NCBI GenBank assembly: GCA_038021145.1
Contig: JBBPHT010000018.1
Span: forward strand, 236,001 to 300,000
Source: Phyllosticta citriasiana
Lineage: Eukaryota; Ascomycota; Dothideomycetes; Botryosphaeriales; Phyllostictaceae
Direction of reading: 5' to 3'
DNA length: 64,000 nt
The notes under the pieces: model-generated
What the model was told of the DNA's origin: nothing
Database searches by the model: none
Seen by the model: only the letters and a program-made list of their open reading frames with translations
Translations under genes and position numbers: made by a program
Part shown: positions 13,701 through 23,015 of the stretch, one piece after another
How the letters are laid out: each line of letters opens with the position of its first letter
How positions within the stretch are numbered: position 1 is the first letter of the stretch

Positions 13701-15898
13701 GGGGAAATTAGGCTCCCTACTTCCCTCCTAGCATAGGTAAAGATATTTACTAGTGGTTAATAACTCTAGATCTCCTTTAATAGCTAATAAGAGGACCTTT
13801 ATCTAATAGTTTTAGGAATCCCCTAAGGAAGCCTAGTCTCCCTAATCCTATTTCTTATCTATATATAAAAGCTCTTTTCCTCTTACTTAGTAAGATTCCT
13901 CTTATATATTAATGATGTTTTAATCATAATCTCCTTAATGAGTTAGAAGAAAAATGCGTAGATCCTCTAGTAGGAAGTAACCTAGCTCTTCTTACTTAGA
14001 ACCTAGTATGCTGTTAACTTTAATAAAGATAAAATAGACCTTATCTATTTTATAAGCTTAGATAAGGCTAAGGTAGCTATAATTACGCTCCTAGGAGATT
14101 ATATAGTAAAGCTAAAGTAACTCATCTAATAGCTTAGGATATAGTTTAATATATACCTATCATTCTGGTAGTATATAATAATTTAAAATACCTAAGTAAA
14201 GTAATTACTAGGACGACTCATGTAGCTAGCTAATATATAATATAGACTATCCCCTACTACCGTCTAATAGCTATACCTTACTTACGTATAAAGTGTAGTA
14301 GATTATAGGTCCCTAGTTTTCTAGTAAGTTAGTAGCTCTAAGATACTTAGATGAATACTTTAAAATAGTAGACTATGCTAAATCCTAGGAGCCTTTTATA
14401 CCTCCCTAATTATTCCTATAGAAATTAAAGTAGGCCTTCTCCCCCCCTACCTTAGGAGGAACATGTTACTTTAAGTATATACTATAAGACTCTTTAAACT
14501 TAGTTACTAACACCTAGTGCGTATAATTATTAATAAGTTTAAACTAGAGTACATACTAGGACGCTAGACATAACTTAAACATATCTAGAACATAATTTTA
14601 GACCTAGTAATAGGTACTAAAAACCCGATTAAGCATGGTTCCTTTCCCCTATAGAAAAAGACTACGCCGTACGAAGTTAAGATTAGCTACCTCTAAAAGG
14701 AATAAGAAGCCTAAGCACACGTTAGATACATAGGATATATGACTTAAGCAGTCATCCTATATTCTAACACTTCATCTATCCTAAAAGGAAATAGAGTAGG
14801 TATAGGGATCATAGCGTACGATACCTAATAAGATAGTATAAGAGTAGTAGTAAGATATAGAGTAAATACTAGACTATACTAGCTCGTATACGATGGAGAA
14901 CTAGAGGCACTTATAAGGGCTATAGAGCTAGCTGCCTAGAAATGGCTAGGGCGATAGATTATAGTATATACGGATAACTAAGCTATACTATACCACCTCT
15001 AAACCCCGTCCGACCTACTAGGTTAAGGTCTATAACTTTAAGCCATAGATATAGGCCACTTAATTATAGCTAGATAAGGTAGTCTTACCTTCTTATAGGC
15101 CCTAGGCTACATAGGGATTAGAGGAAACCTATAAGTAGATGCCCTTATAAAGGAGGCTGCTAGGCTAACCCTAGAGAATAACTACTTAAGTACTACCCTC
15201 CTTAGGATGTGCGTACGATAAAGAACTATAGTAGAATAGATAATATATACTATATGTTACTAGGAAGCATAGATAACACCATCCTAGGGGTTATATATAC
15301 GTAACTTCCTACCTATACTAAGGACGTCTATCTAACTCCCTAAGTATAGATGACTAGAAGTATTAGCCTACTTCTAATTAAAACTAAACTATAGCTACTT
15401 TAGAGCCTACCTAGTACAGTTTAGTAAGATAAACTAGGATAATTATAGCTATAATAATACTACCTAATAAATACTATAACACCTTATTAGCGACTACCTA
15501 CTCTATAGCTCTACTAGGAGAGAAGCTATATAGGTAGTATGTAAGGCGTACGACGATAATAGTAGGAAAATAGCCTCTATACCCTATAGAGAGCTGTTCT
15601 AAGGAGATATCGGTTAATAATTCATACTTAAATTCATACGTCGGACGAAGGTTTCTACTAGGGCATAGCATATGTAAATAGTAGACTAAGGGAAAAAAGA
15701 AGAGTAAAAAGAAGAGGAGAGAATCCATTCTAATCTCTACTAGTAGAGCGAATAATGAGCTCTATGATCCCTCTACTTATAGTTTCTATAGGTACTACCC
15801 TAAAACCCCTCTAACTAAAGATAATTAAGGAAAGGACCCCTTTATCCGTAATCTACCTAATACCCTCTAGGCTTATACCCCTCCTCTACCTTATATAG
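10767..15898 (+). mobile_element. Tad1-like LINE, plus strand, 5' and coding portion (interrupted by copia)
   Basis: Plus-strand LINE with both ORF regions. About 10.9-11.86 kb holds an ORF1 (gag-like) region; near 11.66-11.82 kb it reads like tandem zinc knuckles in which several Cys codons have become Tyr (for example KCSLYTSPYTIEKYDYK). ORF2 starts about 11,871 with an endonuclease (I.VNLN...LIFI.EL; GDFNEH near 12,300). RT spans about 13.1-14.0 kb with the box LYINDVLI near 13,900. RNase H lies at 14.8-15.2 kb (IYTDN; GYIGIRGN...DALIKEAAR). Many TAG/TAA stops make it dead. Its 3' part continues after the copia insertion at 21,473. Confidence 0.8.
15894..15898. repeat. Target site duplication, left copy (TATAG)
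   Basis: The five bases TATAG lie immediately left of the copia element and recur immediately right of it at 21473-21477. This shows direct insertion into the plus LINE. Confidence 0.9.
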
Positions 15899-16275
15899 TG
15901 TTAGCGGTATTCTATAAAGATAAGTAATATCTTTATTATATACCGTATAGTAGATGGTTTATAGTAGAGAATGTAGTAGATTCTTTACTATAAGAGAACT
16001 TCCTTGAAGGACTAACTAGTAGGCTACCTAAGGGTGTTTATATAGAAGAACCTATAGATTCTAGAGAGTTCTATCTCTAGGTAATTAGTAATAGGTTCTT
16101 CTATTAATAGAAGACGATTTCTAATTAATCTAGACTAGAAGATTCTAGGCCTTAGTAATGAGACAATCTAGAATAAGGGCTAGAATCTGAAAGAACCCGT
16201 AGGAATAAGTTCTTAGTAATAGAAGAGGTCTAGAAGAGTCTAGAACAGTCTAGACTTATTCTTAGGCCTCTAACA
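15899..16275 (-). repeat. Copia 3' LTR
   Basis: Starts TGTTAG and ends CTAACA. Because the element is on the minus strand, this left copy is the 3' LTR. The last codons of the RNase H frame run 14 bp into it. It differs from the 5' LTR at four transition sites. Confidence 0.95.
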
Positions 16276-17632
16276 CTCCCCCTAACTTATTACGCAGGGT
16301 AGTAGAGAGGAATTTAGTAAAGAGAGCCTTAGTAAGTACCTTAGTTAAGGCGTCTGCAGGCATCTCTTTAGTAGAGATATAGGAGAATCTTATAAGATTT
16401 TCCTTAACTAGCTGCCTTAAGAAGTGATACCTTATGTCTATATTCTTAGACTTTTTAGTAGCATCTTCCGTAGCAGCTATAGCCGGTATGTTATCCCCTT
16501 TAAGGACTATAGGAGTAGGTATAAGGTCTTTATAACCTAACTCTTCTAAAAATCCTTTAATATAAAGGATAACCTTAGCTAGTATACTATAACCTATGTA
16601 TTCTGCCTCCATAGTAGAAATAGAGACATAGGTTAGTCTACTAGCCTTCCAGGCTATAGGCCCATTAGTAGAGTAAATAATATAAGCTGCTAGAGAATGT
16701 CTATTAAGCTCATTCCCTAAGTTAGAGTCGGAGTAGGATTCTAGATTAAAACTAGTACCCTTATAGGTAATAGTATAATCTTTAGTTCCTTTTAGATAGG
16801 ATAAGACTCTTTTAGCAGCTCTAAGGTGCTCTACTAGAGGGCAGCTTAAATACTGGCTTAAAGAAGCTAGTATATAAGCTATATCAGGCCTAGTATAGAC
16901 CATAGCATATAGAAGAGAGCCTATTAAAGATCTATACTCTTTAATAAGGTCTTCACTAGCCTGATAGTCCGCGGGTGGTCTAGGAAGCTCCTTATATAAA
17001 TAAGGAGTCTTAGAAGGCGTAATAGAGCTTAGAGAGAAAGTCTCTAAGACTTTAGAAAGATAGCCTTCCTGTGATAAAGATATAGTCTTTTTAGACCTAT
17101 CCCGGGTGACTTGAATTCCTAAATAATAGGAAATAGGTCCTAGGTCCTTAATAGTAAACCTAGACCTTATTAATTCTTTAAAAGAATTAATAATAGACAT
17201 ATCCTTACTAAAAAGTAGGATATCGTCTACGTATACTAAGACCCATATAAATAAGCCTTCTTTAAAGGTCTTAGTATATAAGCAGGCCTCAGATAGAAGC
17301 TGTTTATAGCCGTTCTCTTCTAAGAAGTGGCTAAAACAGGCTGCCCATGCCCTAGGGGCTTGTTTTAGGCCATAGAGAGCTTTCTTTAATTTACAGACTT
17401 TATTATTAAGCTTAAAGCCTGTAGGTTGATGTACATAGACGTCTTCATTTATTTTCCCATTTAGGAAGGCGGTTTCGACGTCTATATGTACGATTTCTAG
17501 GTCTAAATGGGCAGAAAGGCTTAGTAGTAGGCGTAAAACTATGGGTGAGACTGTAGGACTAAAAGTCTCTTTATAGTTTATACCATACTCCTGATTTTGG
17601 CCTTGTACTACCCATCTAGCCTTATAGCGGGT
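16262..17632 (-). pseudogene. Copia RT and RNase H segment (open after the frameshift)
   Basis: From the frameshift at 17633-17637 down to 16262 the frame is uninterrupted. It begins RYKARWVVQGQNQEYG, passes HIDVETAFLNG, ALYGLKQAPRAW and the catalytic box VYVDDILLFS near 17,230, and enters RNase H with SLIGSLLYAMVYTRPDIAY, TKDYTITY, SYSDSNLGNE and a C-terminal DIRYHFLRQ. These are standard copia landmarks. In the RNase H the usual SDADWAG-type motif reads SDSNLGNE, where D to N is a likely G-to-A change. It cannot be translated as one protein with the upstream part because of the one-base insertion. Confidence 0.9.
16276..16284 (-). other. Copia polypurine tract
   Basis: On the minus strand the bases directly before the 3' LTR read TAGGGGGAG. 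This purine run is in the position expected for priming plus-strand DNA synthesis. Confidence 0.75.
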
Positions 17633-20240
17633 AAAAATTTCCCTTATTATCAGTTTTAATCTTATAGACCCATTTGCCTCTAAGAATTTTATTATCCTTA
17701 GGGGGGTCTACTAAGATCCAGGTTTAATTCTTAATAAGGGAATTATATTCTTCCCGCATAGCTCTCTGCCAGTCTAGGCTATTAGAAGAATTAATAGCCT
17801 GACTATAAGTAGTAGGTTCCCCATTACTATAGAGTAAGTAATAAGAGATATCTTCCTCTATATTACTTAGGCCTTCTATAGTAACATAGCTGCTACTACT
17901 AGGGATTCTAACCTCTTTAAAGGTCTCTCTAAGAGGATGAGGTACTTCTTCTATAGGGCTATTAATAGTAGCCTCTATAGTAGTCGATTCCTTAGAGGAT
18001 TTTTCTCTAAGGCGCTCACTTCTCCTAGGGTCCTCCCTACTAGTATCTATAGTAGTTATAGACCTAGATCTTAGTCTATTAGGAGGGCTAGTTATAGAAG
18101 AAGGAAATATAGGCTTAGTATAGTCTATATCTTCCTTATCTTCTATACTTTTAGTATAGGGAGAAGGAAATTCATCCTCTTTAAAGGTAACATCCCTAGT
18201 GCGTATAATAGCTTGTTTTTCTATATCCCAGCATCTATAAATATGCTCCCCCTCAAAGCCTAATAATATACCAGGCCTAGAGCGTGGAGAATACTTAGAG
18301 GATATAGTACGCTTTTCTCTAGGGATGTTTATAAAGACTTTACTTCCGAAAGTCTTTATATAAGAGAGATTTATAGTAGGAGACCTGCCCTCAGCTATAT
18401 TTAGCCGGGCTAGAGGCGAAATACCCTCTAGGGACTTCTTAGGGGTCCGGTTTAGAATATAAGTGGCGGTTTTAATAGCCTCTAGCCAGAAGGTAAGGGG
18501 GACCTTAGAATTTAAGAGAAGGCAACGGGTAATAGTATCTATTAACCCATGTGTCCTCTCTATAAGCCCGTTTTGCTCTGGGCTATAAGGAGAACTCTTT
18601 TCTAGAGTTATTCCTTTATTTTCAGCTAGTAAATCTAGCTGAGTTCCCCTATATTCTAGGCCATTATCTAGCCTTAAAGACTGGACTTTACCATGCGGCT
18701 CTATAAGTTTAAGATAGTAAACTATCTTATTATAGGCTTCTCCTTTAGTAAATAGGGGGAATACCCATGTAAACCTACTATAATAGTCTATAAAGGCTAT
18801 ATAGTAGGTGTATCCCCCTATTCCCTTAGGAGTAATAGGTCCTACGACATCTAGACCTATCTTCTCATAAGGTTTAGAGACCGCTACTGGTGTAGTAGAT
18901 ATAGTACGCTTAGATTTAGCTAAAGGGCATATAGAATAGTCTATTTTACTACCCTTAATAGGTAGTAGTGCCCTAAGAGCTTCTAAGTTTATATGCCCTA
19001 ACCTATTATGCTATAGGTTTAAATCTGCTATGTATGAGTGATTTATAGCAGATTCTACCTTAGGTAGTATAAATAGGTTATTCTGAAGTAAAACTTCGGC
19101 ATATATCTGCTCTCTTTTATCTATAAGTCTTAAGTTCTTTATATCTAGATATATACCATGTGTATATAGCCTAGATATAGAGATAAGATTTATAGATAAA
19201 TCGGGGATATAGAGAGCGTCTAGAAGGGTTAGATTTATCCTTCTATTAGCGTACTTAAAGGTAATAGGTATAGTACCTATTCCTTTAGCATAGATCTCTC
19301 CTTTACCTAGTTTTATAGGTAAATTTACTTCTTTTAAAGAAGTAAAGAGATCTTTATGTCTAGACATATGGGCTGTAGCGCCGGTGTCTAGAATCCAGTC
19401 ATTTAGGCCGGGACCCGCGGTAAAATAAGAGGTATAACCCGTAATGTGTAGGGTATCCTCTAAATCCGTAGGACTACTATTATTTTCTTTACCCTTTAAA
19501 TTCCTAGCTCTTTTATAGCAGTCCTTTTCTAGATGGCCATTCTTTTTGCAATAAGAGCACTTCTTAGTACTCTTATTATTATAAGTAGAGGCGTTCTTTT
19601 TAGAAGAAGATTTCCCTTTATTACTAGTTGTAGTAATAAGGGCAGTATTGCTTTCTTCTTCTAGTTCTCGGCGCCGAGACTCTTCTACTAGACGCTCTAT
19701 AAGGTGGTCTAGAGTAGTCTCTTCTTTTAGCCCTAGCTGGGCTACGGCGCTCCATGAAGAATAGCTACTAGGTATATTACTAAAGAATACACCTAGTTTC
19801 TGCCTCTCCGTTAAGGCCATCTTAGTCTGAGATAATAGGGTTATCTCATCTAATAGATTAGCCACCTAGGTATTAATATCTCCCGTATCTTTAAGGCTTA
19901 GTAGCCTTATAAAGTGTGAGACTTCCCATGAAAGTCCCTTAGATTCACATCTTTTTCTAAGGGCTTCTCCCATAGAACTTGCAGTTCTACAATGGGCAAT
20001 GCTAGAATAAAGTTTAGGATCTATAGAGGTCCTAATGAAAGTCCTTATTCTAGCATCATTAACCTCCCAGGTAGGATCTTCTACTTTAGGTTGAGATTTA
20101 GAGTCTAGATGGGCTTTTAGCCCTTCTATAATCACTATATCATTTATAGTAGATCGCTAAGACTCCCAGTTCTCAGGGCCTTTAAGTTTAGGAATGCTAG
20201 GGAATTCTTTTCCTATATTTCCTAGTAGAAGATGTTCCTT
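17633..20240 (-). pseudogene. Copia gag, protease and integrase segment with four stops
   Basis: Gag begins upstream of 20,160 (FPSIPKLKGPENWES) and reads through to the zinc knuckle CSYCKKNGHLEKDC (CX2CX4HX4C) near 19,530 and the protease WILDTGATAHMS near 19,390. Integrase follows: HNRLGH.N near 19,000, GLDVVGPITP, DYYSRFTWVF, LRLDNGLEY, SPYSPEQNGLIERTH and NRTPKKSLEG. In-frame stops lie at 20157-20159, 19866-19868, 19011-19013 and 17724-17726, each one transition from Trp or Gln. The first Cys of the integrase zinc finger appears as Tyr (DYSICPLAK). A one-base insertion in an A5 run (plus strand, 17633-17637) breaks the frame just before RT. Confidence 0.9.
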
Positions 20241-21080
20241 TCTTAAGGTATATTAAAGATTTTATACCTTATAGAGGTCTTTAGAGTATAAAACTCTATG
20301 TACTTATAGTTTTAAGCGGAAACTATAAGTGTATGAAGTCTCGAAGTTTATTAGGTGCTAATGGGCCTGATGCACCTAATAGAAAGTGGGGAGATTATTA
20401 GAGTATCGATGTTTTCTCTAATAACTTAGCCGGGAGTAGAGATATAAGGAATCTGATTTCAGATCCTTATCCGCCGAGTTTTTCTCTTCAAAACGGTATA
20501 CTACTTTGCTTACTAAGCAAAGTATTCGGGTCGATGCGGGTCGAAAACGTTTCGAAGTGTCGTGAAGTTTTAGTGTTCCTCGTGCCAAGACACTAGCGGG
20601 AACTAGTGCAAACGGGTAACGCTTAGGCCTAATATGGTATAGAGGCCGCGCAGCCACACCTTATATCAACGTAGTTGATAGAAATGTGAGGAAATCCGGA
20701 GAAAGGCGGAGAAAGGTAAAGAATAGGTAGCGAATAAGGTTATTCTAGACCACTAGAAGGTTCTAGAATAAAATCCTAGGTAGATATAGGCCCGACGGTC
20801 CTAGGAAAAATTCGATAGGCTAAGAGCCTAAGGATAGGGCTTAGGATACTAGTCCTTACCCTAAAAAATGCCTTACTTATATAAATAAGTAGGCTTTCCC
20901 TAGACTTCTTTATAAGTTTAGCTTAATAGCTATCCACCGAGATAGTCTTACTAAGCCTTACTTATAAGAGCGGTCTAGTATAGAAAGAATAGTATATTCT
21001 TTCTTATAAGTAGGGAAGGAAGTAAAATCCTACTTATAAATTATAAGGCAAGCTATATAGTAATCTATAGATTACTATTA

Positions 21081-21095
21081 GCCGGGCTCATAACC
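21081..21095 (-). other. Copia primer binding site matching the tRNA-iMet anticodon arm
   Basis: The 15 plus-strand bases abutting the 5' LTR are GCCGGGCTCATAACC, which as I recall it is the anticodon-arm sequence of fungal initiator tRNA-Met, including CAT. The minus-strand (element-sense) sequence is thus complementary to the inside of that tRNA and not to its 3' CCA end. This is the half-tRNA arrangement known for Drosophila copia. Confidence 0.8.
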
Positions 21096-21472
21096 TGTTA
21101 GCGGTATTCTATAAAGATAAGTAATATCTTTATTATATACCGTATAGTAGATGGTTTATAGTAGAGAATGTAGTAGATTCTTTACTATAAGAGAACTTCC
21201 TTAAAGGACTAACTAGTAGGCTACCTAAGGGTGTTTATATAGAAGAACCTATAGATTCTAGAGAGTTCTATCTCTAGGTAATTAGTAATAGGTTCTTCTA
21301 TTAATAGAAGACGATTTCTAATCAATCTAGACTAGAAGATTCTAGGCCTTAGTAATGAGATAATCTAGAATAAGGGCTAGAATCTAAAAGAACCCGTAGG
21401 AATAAGTTCTTAGTAATAGAAGAGGTCTAGAAGAGTCTAGAACAGTCTAGACTTATTCTTAGGCCTCTAACA
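21096..21472 (-). repeat. Copia 5' LTR
   Basis: Same 377-bp sequence and termini as the left copy. Compared with it, this copy shows A for G once, C for T once, T for C once and A for G once. All four are transitions at CpA/TpG/TpA positions. Confidence 0.95.
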
Positions 21473-21477
21473 TATAG
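21473..21477. repeat. Target site duplication, right copy (TATAG)
   Basis: Matches 15894-15898 exactly. Confidence 0.9.
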
Positions 21478-22021
21478 AGCCTCTACTAAGACCCTAGCCC
21501 TCTAGATTAGAAAGGCGTTAATATAGCTTAGATGACTACTCTATAACTACTCTAGCTAAATCCTCCTACTCCTAATAATGATTAGATAACCGTTTAGCGG
21601 TAAGGTAAGGGCTTAACGCTATTTATCTATATAGTATACCTAGGCTAGGGCGGTATATAGAGCTCTATTATTAGTAATAATATTAATGTGCGGTTATTTA
21701 ACGGTAGTAATAGGGCTAGATTAAATTATAAGTAACATTAATATAGATTAAACCTAGGTTCTTTAGCGTTATTTATTTTCTATGATAAGTGTTAGCTAAC
21801 TATACTAGTTAGCTAGAAGATATATACTACTAGTTAAAAACCTTACCCGCCTTTTTTACCTTTATAGGTGCTAAGAAAGGTGTTATACAACGCTAACTAA
21901 AAAAAAAAAAAAAAATAGTACTATTAGGGATAGTACTAGAACGCTATAGCAGAGCATATATATAATCTACCTTACCTACTACCCTATACTATATTTACTT
22001 TTCTATGTACGCCTTCTTCCT

Positions 22022-22845
22022 ATCCCCCTTCCTTTCCTTACTCTTACTTCATGCTATCTATCTACTTAGATAATAGTAGGAAGGCTAGTTCTTAGCCCCC
22101 CCTTATCTAAAAAGAGCCTAGATAAACTATCTATCTATAATAACCCTATACCGACATTACACTAAGAATTATACTTTATCGTACGAGATTCTTTAGCCGG
22201 GCATCCCTACTTACCTTATAAACGTACGCGGTATCCCCTATAGATAGCTCTATCTTAGATAGCCTATAGCTCTAGTAAGACGTAAAATAATTAATTAATT
22301 AATTAATTAATTAATTCCCATCCCCCTTCCTTTCCTTACTCTTACTTCATGCTACCTATCCACTTAGATAACGGTAGGAAGGCTAGTTCTTAGCCCCCCC
22401 TTACCTAAAAAGAGCCTAGATAAACTATCTATCTATAATAACCCTATACCGACATTATACCGAGAATTATACTTCGTCGTACGAGATTCTTTAGCTAGGC
22501 ATCCCTACTTACCTTATAAATATACGCGGTATCCCCTATAGATAGCTCCGTCTTAGATAGCCTATAGCTCTAGTAAGACGTAAAATAATTAATTAATTAA
22601 TCTAAAAAGAGCCTAGATAAACTATCCGTCTATACCTACCCTATACTAATATTATACTAAGAATCGCGCCTTATTATATGAGATTCTTTAGCCGGGCATT
22701 CCTACTTACCTTATAAACGTATACGGGATCCCCTATAGATAGCTCCGTCTTAGATAGCCTATAGCTCCAGCAAGACGTAAAATAATTAATTAATTAATTA
22801 ATTAATTAATTAATCAATCAATTAATCAATCAATCAATCAATCAA
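22022..22845 (+). repeat. Three stacked LINE 3'-end units with simple-repeat tails
   Basis: Unit 1 starts at about 22,022 and unit 2 at about 22,320 (298 bp apart), both with the same opening CCCCCTTCCTTTCCTTACTC. Unit 3 starts at about 22,600, already 80 bp into the unit. All share TAAAAAGAGCCTAGATAAACT and GATTCTTTAGC, and end in TTAA runs. Differences between units are mostly transitions. Confidence 0.85.
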
Positions 22846-22913
22846 CCTAGCGTGGAATAACGCATCATGGATATAAATTCAATAACAAACGTCGTCTCTA
22901 ATAATAACACTTC

Positions 22914-23015
22914 GGCACTTTGGCGGAGTGGTTAACGCGCTGGCCTGCTACTATCTCCACGGTCGTAACTAAGCCAGTTCCTTCGGGAGCGTGAGTTCGA
23001 ATCTCACAGGTGTCG
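22914..23015 (+). tRNA. tRNA-Ser(GCT) with a 21-nt intron
   Basis: Class II cloverleaf. Acceptor GGCACTT pairs with AGGTGTC, with G as discriminator. D arm has GCG/CGC; anticodon stem CTGGC/GCCAG; anticodon loop CTGCTA plus A, giving anticodon GCT at 22947-22949; an intron at 22951-22971 follows position 37; a long variable arm is built on TTCC-TTCG-GGAG; T arm is GTGAG-TTCGAAT-CTCAC. The intron edges could shift by a base or so. The gene begins only 68 bp after the end of the LINE tail and is unmutated. Confidence 0.92.

Larger units (their letters stand above)
15899..21472 (-). mobile_element. Full-length Ty1/copia retrotransposon inserted in the LINE
   Basis: A 5.57-kb element bounded by two 377-bp LTRs and a TATAG target duplication. 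On the minus strand the internal region shows primer site, gag, zinc knuckle, protease, integrase, RT, RNase H and polypurine tract, which is copia order (integrase before RT). Long stretches remain open and the lesions are few: four premature stops and one single-base frameshift. It is therefore younger or less exposed to RIP than the gypsy and LINE copies around it. The two LTRs differ at four sites, all transitions. It shares its LTR with the solo LTR at 10390. Confidence 0.95.
21473..22845 (+). mobile_element. 3' part of the plus-strand LINE with stacked 3' ends
   Basis: Sequence right of the copia continues the plus LINE into its 3' non-coding region. It then shows the 3'-terminal segment three times, each ending AGACGTAAAAT followed by TTAA repeats (near 22,290, 22,590 and 22,785-22,845). 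A 15-base A run lies at about 21,901. The last tail is mixed (TTAA)n then (TCAA)n. There is no protein domain here. Confidence 0.7.

Noticed and set aside
15498..15728. Minus-strand 76-aa frame inside the LINE
   Set aside because: Lies in RIP-mutated LINE sequence and has no motif; chance open frame.
22280..22320. TTAA runs considered as a CRISPR-like or regulatory array
   Set aside because: They are simple-repeat tails of LINE copies with no spacer structure, in a eukaryotic context.
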